Shown: positions 1 through 8,767, counted from the stretch's first letter. The stretch: DNA of 21,530 bases from JBBDYH01 sp040901795 (GCA_040901795.1 JBBDYH010000098.1:1-21530), one strand, 5' to 3'. Numbers and translations: made by a program. The notes: generated by a model from the sequence alone, not told the origin.

Positions 1-469
1 GCGATATGTTTCATTCGCTACTCCAAACCGGTTTATCCCGGCGCTTTCCTAATCTTCGCCCATTAGCAGCCTATCGGCGAACCTTGGCTCGATACGCTAA
101 TGGGATGGCGAAAACGCGTCATATATATAGGGGCGCCGATTAGCCACCGTATTGAACGCCACAAATCGACACTCCCCTGGAGGGCGGTCTCTCGAGCGTT
201 CCGGGGACCGGTGGTGAGCGGGCGAGGGATGATCCTGCTCGTCGGCCGTGCATGAGATCCGGCTAAAGCGTGAGAGACGAGTGATTCTAGAAGCTCAACT
301 GTTGAGCGGAACGCACTGCGAGATTCCTTCGACTCGAGACGGCGTTCGAATGACGGCAAAAGGCCCAGCGGCCGGTCCAGGTAACAGTTTAGGTAACAGT
401 CGCCACTTTTGATGGATGTCACCGAAACTGCCGAACCCGCAACGTGAAGTGTCTCAACGACTTAGGAAG
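1..469. other. No convincing gene; flank of the tRNA scar
   Basis: I see no gene I can support here. An open frame on the minus strand (63-422) has no recognisable domain, no good ribosome binding site and an unusual composition, so I do not call it. A short direct repeat, AGGTAACAGT, occurs twice at 379-388 and 391-400 with a 12-base period. If the tRNA fragment at 470-521 is an attachment scar, this stretch would be the original chromosome outside the inserted DNA. Confidence 0.4.
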
Positions 470-521
470 TGCCCCCTCAAGGACTCGAACCTTGAACCCT
501 CTGATTAAGAGTCAGATGCTC
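470..521 (-). tRNA. tRNA-Lys(CTT), 3' portion only (probable attachment-site scar)
   Basis: On the minus strand a clean tRNA 3' part can be folded. It has a D-stem 3' strand GAGC (521-518), an anticodon stem TCTGA/TCAGA (516-512 and 504-500) around loop CTCTTAA with anticodon CTT, a 5-base variable region, a T stem CAAGG/CCTTG with loop TTCGAGT, then acceptor strand AGGGGGC and discriminator A (470). The expected 5' half, beginning GCCCCCT and containing GCTC, is not there: the bases at the proper distance pair with the acceptor strand at only about 3-4 of 7 positions. I therefore see a truncated gene. That is the usual result of integration into a tRNA 3' end, where the displaced 3' part is left at the far boundary. 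An intact copy would then lie on the same strand beyond the element, to the right. I found none in the window. A divergent but functional tRNA is a less likely alternative. Confidence 0.7.
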
Positions 522-553
522 AATCGTTGCTGGATAGCCGAATGGTTTCTGGC

Positions 554-1870
554 TCAGCCCCTAGCTTCCGCCAGTTTCTCAATCGGCACGCCATCGCCGA
601 AAACGGTAAGCGGCCGCCCCGACGACGTCATGAACGTGGCATCGGCTCTCACACCAAGCAGCGATAGCAGTGTGGCGTTGATGTCGGCCGGCGAACAACG
701 CTCGGCAGTCGGTTCCATTCCGCGTTCGTCCGTCTCGCCATGCACATAGCCGCGTGGGAGAGATCCGCCGGCGAGCAAGACCGACATGACACGGGCCCAG
801 TGGTCGCGCCCAGCCTGTCCGTTGACAAATGGTGTGCGACCAAATTCGCCGGCACAGTATACGATCGTCTCCTGCATTAATCCACGCTCGTCGAGATCGC
901 CAATCAAGGCTGACAGCGCACGATCGAGCTGCGGCAAGAGCCGGCTCCGCAGCTGCCCAAAGTTGTCTTGATGCGTATCCCAGCCAGCAATCGATACGGT
1001 TACAAACCCGACGTCCGCTTCCACCAGCCGCCGCGCGGCCAGCAGTGCTTGACCGGCCCAGCCGTTTCCGTAACGAGCGCGCGAGCTTTCTGGCTCCGCT
1101 TGCAAGTCAAGCGCCCGGCGCGTTTTGTTCGAGCGCAAGATATCCAGCGCCTGGCGCTGGAAGCTCGAGAGCTCCCCGGCCAGCGGCGCCCGATCAACCA
1201 CGGCAAATTCGCGATCGAGCCTCTTTAGCAGCGACTCGCGGCGATCGAGGTCGTCCACTGAGAATCCATCGGGCAGCTCGACCGGCACCGTCGACCGATC
1301 GCGCCCAGCCAAGTCAGCCGGACGGAGATGAAAGGGACTGGCAGACGCACCTAAAAACCCGCTTCCGCCAGGCGCTGAGTCGCCTAAGGTTATATACTTC
1401 GGCACGCCGGGACGGTCGGGCAGCAGTTTGCTGGCCATTGAGCCCAACGACGGGTAGGTCAGCGCCGCGTTGGGCGCATGGCCCGTGACGACTAGTTCGG
1501 TTCCTGGTCCGTGATCGGCCAAAGTGTGTGACACGGAACGCACCAGCGTACAACGGTCCATGACCTTTACCATTTCCGGCAGATGCTCGCACACCGATAT
1601 GCCAGGCACCGCCGTGGCGATAGGACGAAATTCACCGCGAATGCCGCTCGGCGCTTCGGGCTTCATGTCCCACATGTCGATCGTCGCCGGACCGCCGGCC
1701 AACCAGACGAAGATGCAATTCCGAGCCGCGGCTGTGTCAGACGATCCTTCGCCGCCAAGCGATCGAGCCGCCAGCAAGTCTGAAAACGACAATCCGAACA
1801 GGGCTGCAGTTCCCACCTGCAAGAAGTTGCGCCGACCGCAACGCCTCCTGTCGAAAACGAGTTTAGTCAT
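554..1870 (-). CDS. DUF1501 family protein (sulfatase-like fold, twin-arginine-type leader)
   Basis: From the ATG at 1870 this encodes about 438 residues, the normal size for DUF1501 proteins. The N-terminus carries a twin-arginine-like leader (FDRRRCGRRNFLQVGTAALFG) that suggests export. The body has family hallmarks such as FVWLAGGPATIDMWDMKP near the start, HTLADHGPGTE, a GWDTHQDNF motif and GEFGRTPFVN near the C-terminus, which resemble metal-binding alkaline-phosphatase/sulfatase-fold segments. The true substrate of the family is not known. An upstream GTG (1918) and ATG (1900) are possible starts, but the residues they add lie before the usual family start MTKLVFDRRR, so I prefer 1870. 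It follows the DUF1549/DUF1553 gene by about 50 bases, a pairing that is very common in Planctomycetota, and it is the last gene of the operon. Confidence 0.9.
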   Translation of the reverse strand: MTKLVFDRRRCGRRNFLQVGTAALFGLSFSDLLAARSLGGEGSSDTAAARNCIFVWLAGGPATIDMWDMKPEAPSGIRGEFRPIATAVPGISVCEHLPEMVKVMDRCTLVRSVSHTLADHGPGTELVVTGHAPNAALTYPSLGSMASKLLPDRPGVPKYITLGDSAPGGSGFLGASASPFHLRPADLAGRDRSTVPVELPDGFSVDDLDRRESLLKRLDREFAVVDRAPLAGELSSFQRQALDILRSNKTRRALDLQAEPESSRARYGNGWAGQALLAARRLVEADVGFVTVSIAGWDTHQDNFGQLRSRLLPQLDRALSALIGDLDERGLMQETIVYCAGEFGRTPFVNGQAGRDHWARVMSVLLAGGSLPRGYVHGETDERGMEPTAERCSPADINATLLSLLGVRADATFMTSSGRPLTVFGDGVPIEKLAEARG

Positions 1871-1922
1871 GGCAGCGCCTAAGGGTTGGGGGTGTTCCAT
1901 CAAACGTCTGGCGAACACGGCA

Positions 1923-4370
1923 CTAGTGATTCGTGCGAAACTCCTGGGAGTTCACCAACGCCCAAACAATGTCGATCCAGCCCGTCCGCCGATCATCCGC
2001 TCCGTTGAGGTGCCCGAGGAACAATTCCTCCTCGTCCGGCGACGGAAAGCGCGACAGCGCCTGCAGGACCACGTTTTGGACCGCCCGCTTGTCGTCGGTT
2101 TCCGCGAGCAACTCGTCGATCAGCCGGCTCTTTTGGATTTGCTCGATCCAAACAGCGTCGCTCATCAAGTGCAGAGTTTGACGCAAGGATGGCTGCGTCG
2201 TGCGATCGCAATCGCAGACCGATTCGCGGTCGCCGCGACCAAACAGCTCGAACAGATAAGCCAATCGCGCATCGGATGGCCGGTTAGCAGCCACGTCGAA
2301 TAGCGTCCCGCCGGCCGGCACGTCCGGAGTCCAAGTAGCCGAAGATTTCAAAATCTGATCCAACGATTGCACCAACGTCTCGGCCATCAGCGGCCGCACC
2401 GGTGCCGAGGCATAATACCGATCGCCGTCGTGCAGTGCCGTCACAGGCATACTGCTGCGTTGATAGACCTCCGAAGTCAGGATCAACCGCTCGATATGCC
2501 GCATGTCGAATCTTGACCGTACAAACTCCGTCGCCAGACGCCCCACGAGGTCAGGATGCGACGGTGGATTGCTGGCCGAAAAGCCGTCCACCGGCTCAAC
2601 CAGCCCACGACCGAAGTAGTGCGCCCAAATCCGATTCACCCAGTTGCGGGCAAATTGGCGGTTCTCGGCGCTCGTCAACCAGTCGGCCAGCGCCGTGCGC
2701 GTGTCTGCCGAGGAATCGAGTTCCGGTCCGCCCAGCGGGCGCGGCCGGGCGATGACGCCACTTTCCGGGTCCAGCAGACGACGCCCAAGCTGCGGGTCGT
2801 CGTACACTTCTTGAATTCTCGGCAACGGTGTTATCGATTGTCCTTCGGCGCGCTGGCGTCGTTGCTCAGCCAGCCGGGCAAACACCGCCTGATTCAACTC
2901 GGTTGAGCTTCCGAAGGTCACATCGGCAAAAATGTTCACGAAGCCGGCGTAGTCACCTTGCGTCCAACGATCGTGCGGATGTATATGACAACGAGCGCAT
3001 TGAATCCGGATGCCTAGAAAGGCCGCGGCGCTCCGTTCCGCCAAGTCCTCTCGCGGGTAAACGCCGTCTACCGACGCGCGGCGGTAAAACAAATCGAGCG
3101 AGTGACGCCGCCAATATTCGCCGGCATTGCCGGCCTTCGCCGCACGGATCAAGGCTGCTTCGCGGTCGAGATACTCCTCGGCCGAAGTGCCATCGCGACT
3201 CGTTCCGCTGATGACACCCCGCACGATTTCATCGAAGGGCATGCCGTCCTTTAACCTGCGTCGGAACCACTCGTGCCACATCCGTGCCCGCAGCGGTTTG
3301 CGCTCCTCCGGACCTTCCATCGTCTCCAGCCGGCAACCCGTGAGATCGCACAAGCGGGTGGCCCACAGCGAGGCGTGCTGCGGGTCGGCCAGCAGCCGGT
3401 CGATCGCTTCCGCGCGTTTTTTGGGGTCGCAGTCACTGAGGAACTGGCGAATCTCCTCCGCAGTCGGTGGACGACCTAATGTGTCGAGTGTAGCGCGCCG
3501 CAAGAATTGGGTGTCGTCGGCCGCCGCGGCTGAAGGCAGGTTGAGACGCTTGAGCTGGGATTCAATCACAGCGTCGATGAAGCCGCGCGACGGATCCTCT
3601 ACGGTCGGCGATGTCGTAGTCGTGCCGTCCGCAGTTGCTGGATCGGTGAGATAGGGGATTGTGACCGGGACGGTCGCGACGCCGCCAGCATAAGTGACGA
3701 CGATGTGCGTGGCGCCAGGCCGAAGAGCGTTCACGTGGCCATCCGCCGTGACGTCGGCAATCGCAGAATTCTGACTTTCAAAGCGGCTGAGGGCCGTTAC
3801 AGTTTCCGAGGGCGCATCCTGGAATCGCGCTTCAACCACCAAAGTTGCGTTTGCCTCGGGCTTTTCAAAACTCAGCGTGCCGGGCGTGACGACGATCGCT
3901 TGCAGTGCGCCGCCGTTCGATTTGCGGGAGGCGGGCGTTCCCTCCCGAATCCAAGCCAACAAGACCTGGTACGACCACGAATCGATCTTGAACCGTTGCC
4001 CGCCGCCGTGTTTTTCCCGCAGACTCGGTTTGATCAGGAGCAGGCTGTCCTCGGGGCTGTCCAGATCGACTCGCTCCCTGAGCGCCTGGAGGTCTTTCGC
4101 GCCACCGTGACCGAACAGGCTAAGCCGAAAGCCGCCGCGGCCCTGGAACGAGCCGTGGCAGTTTGCCGCGTTGCAGCCAAAACGGGTAATCAGCGGCATC
4201 ACGTGGCGTTGGAAATCAATCTCGCGCAACCGAGCGCCGTCCGGCAGTACGACGTCCGAACCGTCATCGGCACCAATAGCTGACGAACCGCCCAGCGCCA
4301 GCCACAATCCCAACGCCATGGCACATCGCGCGACTGGCAAGAATCGTCCTTGGATCATGGCAATGCCCAT
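1923..4370 (-). CDS. DUF1549/DUF1553 planctomycete cytochrome-like protein with Big2 domain
   Basis: This is an exported protein of about 815 residues. A signal peptide spans about residues 10-33 (ARCAMALGLWLALGGSSAIGA). A cytochrome-like segment follows with CNAANCH at 66-72, spaced C-x4-CH rather than the classic C-x2-CH. A bacterial Ig-like (Big2) region lies at about 160-240, DUF1549 at about 262-480 with a classic heme-type CARCH at 458-462, and DUF1553 at about 550-800. Such proteins are typical of planctomycetes and are thought to be periplasmic, possibly redox or polysaccharide related, but the activity is not established. The ATG at 4358 is an alternative start and neither start has a strong ribosome binding site. 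The gene begins 44 bases after the M56 gene on the same strand, so I infer cotranscription with the blaI/M56 pair. Confidence 0.9.
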   Translation of the reverse strand: MGIAMIQGRFLPVARCAMALGLWLALGGSSAIGADDGSDVVLPDGARLREIDFQRHVMPLITRFGCNAANCHGSFQGRGGFRLSLFGHGGAKDLQALRERVDLDSPEDSLLLIKPSLREKHGGGQRFKIDSWSYQVLLAWIREGTPASRKSNGGALQAIVVTPGTLSFEKPEANATLVVEARFQDAPSETVTALSRFESQNSAIADVTADGHVNALRPGATHIVVTYAGGVATVPVTIPYLTDPATADGTTTTSPTVEDPSRGFIDAVIESQLKRLNLPSAAAADDTQFLRRATLDTLGRPPTAEEIRQFLSDCDPKKRAEAIDRLLADPQHASLWATRLCDLTGCRLETMEGPEERKPLRARMWHEWFRRRLKDGMPFDEIVRGVISGTSRDGTSAEEYLDREAALIRAAKAGNAGEYWRRHSLDLFYRRASVDGVYPREDLAERSAAAFLGIRIQCARCHIHPHDRWTQGDYAGFVNIFADVTFGSSTELNQAVFARLAEQRRQRAEGQSITPLPRIQEVYDDPQLGRRLLDPESGVIARPRPLGGPELDSSADTRTALADWLTSAENRQFARNWVNRIWAHYFGRGLVEPVDGFSASNPPSHPDLVGRLATEFVRSRFDMRHIERLILTSEVYQRSSMPVTALHDGDRYYASAPVRPLMAETLVQSLDQILKSSATWTPDVPAGGTLFDVAANRPSDARLAYLFELFGRGDRESVCDCDRTTQPSLRQTLHLMSDAVWIEQIQKSRLIDELLAETDDKRAVQNVVLQALSRFPSPDEEELFLGHLNGADDRRTGWIDIVWALVNSQEFRTNH

Positions 4371-4414
4371 TCGCCCCGTCGTGATCGCAATCGAACCCGC
4401 GACGGTTATCGAAA

Positions 4415-7354
4415 CTACTTGTCTGAATCTTCGCTCTTCGCCTTCGGCGCCGCGGTAGCGTCTTCGGAGGTTTTGGAGCGTCGCAGCACCAAGGTTACTT
4501 CGCGCGTTTTCCCTTCGGGCAGCGATAGCGTCTCCTCAGCGTCTTCGTACCCATCTGCCTTGGCGACGAATCTCACCTCTTCATCGGGCAACATTTGTGA
4601 CGTGCGAAAAACGCCGTTGGGCTGTTTTTCGAAATAGATGTTGGTTGGAATACCGCCCACAGGATTCCTCAGTTCGCCTTTATGCTGACCCTCGTAAATG
4701 CCGGCCACCTTTATGTTGTCGACTGGCTGGCCCGCCTCATCGACGGCCTTGAGCTGTACGATGGGCGCCGTGTAGCGGATGATCTCGACGTCGGTAATGT
4801 CCGACTCGATGGTACCCAGCTGAATGTCACGACCGCCGACCAGCGGTTTGTCTTTGCCCAGCCGCACGCGAATCGCGCCGTGCTCGTTGCTGACAACGTC
4901 CAGTTCGGTCCGTTCCATGCCGTGCGGCAACATGCCTACAATCTTGCCGTCAGCATCGGGCCGCAGTTGCCCGAAGTAGAACTCGCCGTCGATTCTGCCA
5001 ACAACGTGAAGACTCCATCCGGACTTTTTTTCGCCCTTGGAATCGACGTATTGCCCCTCGAACTGCACATGGGGCACGGCCCGCACCAAGAGGAGTTGCT
5101 GCGCGTCCTCGCCAATCGTGATCGTGCGACGCGGAAATATCGCGGGAATCTCGACTCGCTTACGGTCGCGCGAACGGTATCGAATCTCCGATGGATAGCC
5201 TTCGACTTCTAACTCGAACTGGCCAGGTTTCACCGGTCCAAGCTCGAACTTGCCATCGGCGTCGGTCTGTGCCGATCGTCTCAAGGCACTGGCCACTGGC
5301 ATTTGGATCTCTTGCCGCGATTTGTTGTCGGTCACATTGACCCACACGTCCGGCATCGGCTTGCCCGCGGCGTCCACGACTTGGCCGGAGACCCGAACGC
5401 CTTCCTCTATTTGCACGTCGCCCCACTCACCACGTTTGGTGCCCGACACGATCTGACGCGGCGCGTACTTTTCAGGCACGATCCAAAACACGCTCGGTCC
5501 CTCCTTGATCAAGTTCAAGCGGAACGTTCCATCGGCCGCCGACTTCGCGTGGAAAAAGCTGCCGTAGTTGTCATTGCCAAAGTCTCGCGGATTGGCATTC
5601 GAATACGCCAGCAGTGGGACGTCGGCCAAGGGCTGCCCGTCCGGCCCGACGATCCGACCTGTCAAGGCTTCAGCAGGGTCGAGCATCACGCGGGCGAAAA
5701 ACGGCGGATCATTAAGCTCCGCGTTCTTGCGAATCATGCTTAGCGCGTAGCCGAAGCCCGCCTTGGTCGCGTAGTCCGCGTGCTCCACGTCCAGTTCGAT
5801 GTAAAGGAATCGGTCCGCCACTTGCTCCGGCGGAAGGACGAACGAGTATCGACCTGCCGCGTCGGTCGTGTGTTTTGTCTCCTCCAGAATGCGGCGATCC
5901 CAAGATGACAGCGCCATCCGGCGGACGGTTACAACCGCGCCCTCGATTGGCTTCTTCGTCGCCTTATCGATGATCGCGCCCGAGTATCGCAGGGACCCGT
6001 CCGGCAATTCCTCGCCCAGCACGCTGGGGTCGACGTCGGGCTGTTTCCCCGGTTCCGCGGCAGACTTCTGGGTCGCGTCGACCGATTCCTGTTTCGGAGC
6101 TTCCTTAGTTGTGCCTTTCGCACTTGCGTCGGTATCCGAAGCGGTCTTTATGGGCTGTTTTTCCGACTCTGATTTGTCCGAGTCGTCCGCCGGTGCGACG
6201 AACGTCTCGGCGCGACCAAGATTCACCGTCGCGAGCGCTCCACCAGCTGCGATTAATACCGTCGCGGCGACGCCAACCGCCCAGTACCGGCAGACCGACG
6301 CCAGATGGCGATTTGCCGACACGAGCAGTTGAATCCGCCGATACAAGTTGGAACGCCCGTGGCTCATCGTCAATGCCAGCCCTGCCTGTCGGCAATGACG
6401 GAACTTGGCCAGTTCCACGAGCACCTCGGCATAGGAAAGCGCGTCGGCCGCGTGCGCGGACGCGAAATGATCAGCGATCTGATCCTGACACAGCCGCAGC
6501 TCGCGACGCAACACCCAGTACAGAGGCTGGTACCAGAGCAACGGCTGCAGCGCCTGCAGCGCCCACCACTGGGCGACATCGTGCCTATGAACGTGCGACA
6601 ATTCGTGCGCCAGGCAGTTCCGCAAAGTCGTCCGCCGACCGGCGGTAACCATCGAAGTTGGCAGCACAATCGTGGCTCGCCGCACGCCGTACGTGAGCGG
6701 CACCTCAATCGCCGGCGACAATAAAATCGTGAGGCGACGTCGATGCGGCAGCTCAAGCCCGTCGACCAGCGCAGCCACCGCGGCCGGCGCCGGAACGCAG
6801 GTTCGGCGAAGTTTGCGGAGACGCAGCACCCCGAGGGCCAAATTGATTACAGACCATCCGGCGCCGGCGGCGAACACCCATAGCGCCGCAACTCGAACGC
6901 TACGTCCGATGACTGCGGGTTGATCTGCGGCGGCTCGCTGCACAGCGTCCTCTGCCGGCGCCGCTATATTCCTGGCTTGCATCGGTGTCGTGTCGGCCTC
7001 GAAGGCGGCGTTCACGCCGGCCGCGGATTCCATCGCGCTGCTCCAGGCATGATCGGCTGACGGCGCCGCTAAGGATCCCGCCACCGGTCGACTCTCCGCC
7101 GGAGCTGCGGTAGCGAGCGTATCGGGCTCTCGATCGCCTTCGACCGGCAGCCAGCCCAACGATACTTGGGGCAGCAGAGAAAACTGTTGCACTGCGCAGG
7201 CCGCCAGCAGTGCGACAAATGTAGTTTGGATGCACCTCAAGCGTTCTACCGGACGCGTCCAACACCAAGTTAAAACCGATCCGATTCCCAACACCACCAA
7301 GCAAATGCCCGCCGTCGTGGCCAGCCACGGGAACGCAGCGTCGAGGGAAAACAT
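4415..7354 (-). CDS. M56 (BlaR1-like) membrane metallopeptidase with carboxypeptidase-regulatory-like repeats
   Basis: This protein has 979 residues. N-terminal membrane segments lie at about 10-32, 42-62 and 153-178, followed by the M56 zinc motif HELSH at 250-254 and a further membrane segment at about 357-376. A charged linker rich in D, K, S and T (about 388-440) leads to an extracytoplasmic C-terminal half. That half shows repeated carboxypeptidase-regulatory-like beta domains (for example IDKATKKPIEGAVVTVRR near 460 and GRIVGPDGQPLADVPLL near 560). The family (BlaR1/MecR1) cleaves or inactivates the partner BlaI/MecI repressor after sensing an external signal. There is no penicillin-binding sensor domain, so beta-lactam sensing is not supported and the ligand is unknown. 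A GGAG lies 8 bases before the ATG. The gene lies 15 bases downstream of blaI. Confidence 0.9.
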   Translation of the reverse strand: MFSLDAAFPWLATTAGICLVVLGIGSVLTWCWTRPVERLRCIQTTFVALLAACAVQQFSLLPQVSLGWLPVEGDREPDTLATAAPAESRPVAGSLAAPSADHAWSSAMESAAGVNAAFEADTTPMQARNIAAPAEDAVQRAAADQPAVIGRSVRVAALWVFAAGAGWSVINLALGVLRLRKLRRTCVPAPAAVAALVDGLELPHRRRLTILLSPAIEVPLTYGVRRATIVLPTSMVTAGRRTTLRNCLAHELSHVHRHDVAQWWALQALQPLLWYQPLYWVLRRELRLCQDQIADHFASAHAADALSYAEVLVELAKFRHCRQAGLALTMSHGRSNLYRRIQLLVSANRHLASVCRYWAVGVAATVLIAAGGALATVNLGRAETFVAPADDSDKSESEKQPIKTASDTDASAKGTTKEAPKQESVDATQKSAAEPGKQPDVDPSVLGEELPDGSLRYSGAIIDKATKKPIEGAVVTVRRMALSSWDRRILEETKHTTDAAGRYSFVLPPEQVADRFLYIELDVEHADYATKAGFGYALSMIRKNAELNDPPFFARVMLDPAEALTGRIVGPDGQPLADVPLLAYSNANPRDFGNDNYGSFFHAKSAADGTFRLNLIKEGPSVFWIVPEKYAPRQIVSGTKRGEWGDVQIEEGVRVSGQVVDAAGKPMPDVWVNVTDNKSRQEIQMPVASALRRSAQTDADGKFELGPVKPGQFELEVEGYPSEIRYRSRDRKRVEIPAIFPRRTITIGEDAQQLLLVRAVPHVQFEGQYVDSKGEKKSGWSLHVVGRIDGEFYFGQLRPDADGKIVGMLPHGMERTELDVVSNEHGAIRVRLGKDKPLVGGRDIQLGTIESDITDVEIIRYTAPIVQLKAVDEAGQPVDNIKVAGIYEGQHKGELRNPVGGIPTNIYFEKQPNGVFRTSQMLPDEEVRFVAKADGYEDAEETLSLPEGKTREVTLVLRRSKTSEDATAAPKAKSEDSDK

Positions 7355-7369
7355 GTTCGGATCTCCAAT

Positions 7370-7744
7370 TCAGGGTTTTTGGAGTTTGCGGCGGGCGTCG
7401 CCGATCATCCTCTCCAACTGCCGTAGCTCCTCCGCTGAAGTTTTCTCAGCTTGCAGCATGCTGAGCACGAGCTGATCGATCGAGCCGTCGAACACTTTGT
7501 GGAGGAATCGCGAGGCCGCCTGTTTTGCCGTGTACTTGGGCTTGAAATAGAGCGTCCGGCCCTTGGCCCGCTGGGAAACGAGGCCCTTGCCAGCCATGAT
7601 GCGCAATAGCGTTTGCACGGTCGTGAAAGCGCACTCGCCATGCTCGCACAGGGCTTGATGGACGTCGCGCACCGGGACTTCGCCGAGCTTCCACAAGATC
7701 TTCAGGATATCCAACTCTCGATCGCTCGGAGCCGTGTCTGCCAT
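7370..7744 (-). CDS. BlaI/MecI/CopY family transcriptional repressor (operon 1)
   Basis: This is a winged-helix repressor of 124 residues, the usual length of the family. The N-terminal domain (about 5-75) has the typical pattern SDRELDILKILWKLGEVPVRDVHQAL, then FTTVQTLLRIMAGKGLVSQRAKGRTLYFKP. The C-terminal part (about 76-120) is the dimerisation and cleavage region. It begins the operon and directly precedes its M56 partner, the standard blaI-blaR arrangement. The start ATG is at 7744, with no clear Shine-Dalgarno sequence before it. The promoter and a 16-bp dyad lie 50-100 bases upstream, so I infer autorepression. It is probably not a resistance regulator, because no beta-lactamase or PBP gene is nearby. 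Confidence 0.93.
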   Translation of the reverse strand: MADTAPSDRELDILKILWKLGEVPVRDVHQALCEHGECAFTTVQTLLRIMAGKGLVSQRAKGRTLYFKPKYTAKQAASRFLHKVFDGSIDQLVLSMLQAEKTSAEELRQLERMIGDARRKLQKP

Positions 7745-7794
7745 TGGAGGTTTCCCGATGGGGCCTTTCGTTAATCGCCTGCATCGACGCGTAC

Positions 7795-7845
7795 AACTAA
7801 CTTATTAGTTTAGTCGAAATTTATCAAATGGTTTCAGATTGTCAA
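7795..7845 (-). promoter_or_regulatory. Promoter and putative BlaI operator of operon 1
   Basis: Reading the minus strand, a perfect -35 box TTGACA (7845-7840) is followed after 16 bases by TAAATT (7823-7818). Seven bases further is the perfect dyad AACTAA-N4-TTAGTT (7810-7795). The dyad would cover the start of transcription. BlaI-type repressors bind short dyads of this sort, and the second BlaI operon in the window has the same layout with the same CTAR-N4-TTAG core, which supports the call. Confidence 0.7.
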
Positions 7846-8767
7846 GTGCCTGAGCGGGAAAACTTTTCCTCCTGCTAGGGGCCAAAGCCGCACCGACGCC
7901 GGTGGCAGCTATGCACAATAAACCCGCCGGGAAGACGACAGTCCTTCGAACCTGGCAAAGATTGCTCTCGTCACTGCAACGTTTAGGGAGTGTCCCAACG
8001 CTCAAAGAAAATGGCGCGCTTTGCGAACTGCTGTTGGTGCCGAAGCTACGACCCGCGACAATAAAGCCAGTCCTCAGCATCATCGGCGAGGAGTGGCGGG
8101 CAATGTCCCGCGGAACGGGCGCGGTAGCGAGTCCAAAAGTCCACGACTTTTGGACTCACGTGTCCGGCGCCCTCCGCATCTCCGCTCGCTATGCGATTCC
8201 AACTGCCCGCTCGCCGGCAAGCGAGTGCGCCTCACGAGGCAAAGTCACACCTATTAGCATATTCCCAGCTTCGTACACGAGACTGCCATCAACACCATGC
8301 GCTGCGCCTTGAAATTCCCATCCGGTTGCGCAAATGGACCATAGCATTCCTGTCTGCTAAGCGAGCTTGCGTCCTGAGCGGCAGAACCTTGAGTTGTTTA
8401 CCGTGGCATTCGAGCCGCTTCTTTTTTTGCGATCGAAAGCGTATTAACTGAATCGCTCTATCGGCATCAAAGACTTCCAATAGTCGCTTAATTCCGTGAC
8501 GATACGCGTCATATTACGGTGAGGCTGCTCTAGCTCTTCGCCGGCACGGTTTTGGTGGCGCTCGCTCCCAACGGTGTGCCCATCAGGCCGGCATAGCGAC
8601 CGTCTGGAATGACTAGAGTATGAACAATCGATGTCGGTTCCTCCTTCTGAGGAATCGGAGCGATCGTCCTCCGACCGCCGCGTTTGAAGGCGACACACGC
8701 ATCGCCTCGGCAATCTGGTCGCTCTCATATCGCCTGTCCTTTGCGGGTTGGTTGTGTTTCGTAACAT
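7846..8767. other. Long region without a supported gene; possible decayed coding sequence
   Basis: No intact gene is convincing in these 900 bases. The region holds a strong hairpin (8129-8157). On the minus strand at about 8740-8530 one frame contains YESDQIAEAMR and a second frame continues as VAFKRGGRRT...VIPDGRYAGLMGTPLGAS and ends at a TAG (8532-8530). That would fit a small gene broken by one indel near 8697. It could equally be chance, and I recognise no family. Confidence 0.35.
8129..8157. repeat. Perfect 13-bp inverted repeat (hairpin, 3-base loop)
   Basis: GAGTCCAAAAGTC (8129-8141) and GACTTTTGGACTC (8145-8157) are exact reverse complements separated by CAC. There is no T-tract after it on either strand, so it is not a classic intrinsic terminator. 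The compact form suggests a dispersed palindromic element or a protein site. Only one copy is present here. Confidence 0.75.

Noticed and set aside
63..422. Open frame of 119 residues on the minus strand
   Set aside because: No domain, no ribosome binding site and a composition unlike the real genes; it lies next to the tRNA scar.
470..545. Complete functional tRNA-Lys
   Set aside because: The acceptor 5' strand and D-stem 5' strand are not present at the required distance; only the 3' part folds.
829..1488. Long plus-strand open frame opposite the DUF1501 gene
   Set aside because: It is a shadow of a well-supported gene on the other strand and has arginine/alanine/proline-rich low-complexity text.
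4415..7744. Beta-lactam resistance regulator (blaI-blaR1 in the strict sense)
   Set aside because: No penicillin-binding sensor domain and no beta-lactamase or PBP gene nearby; only the regulator family is shared.
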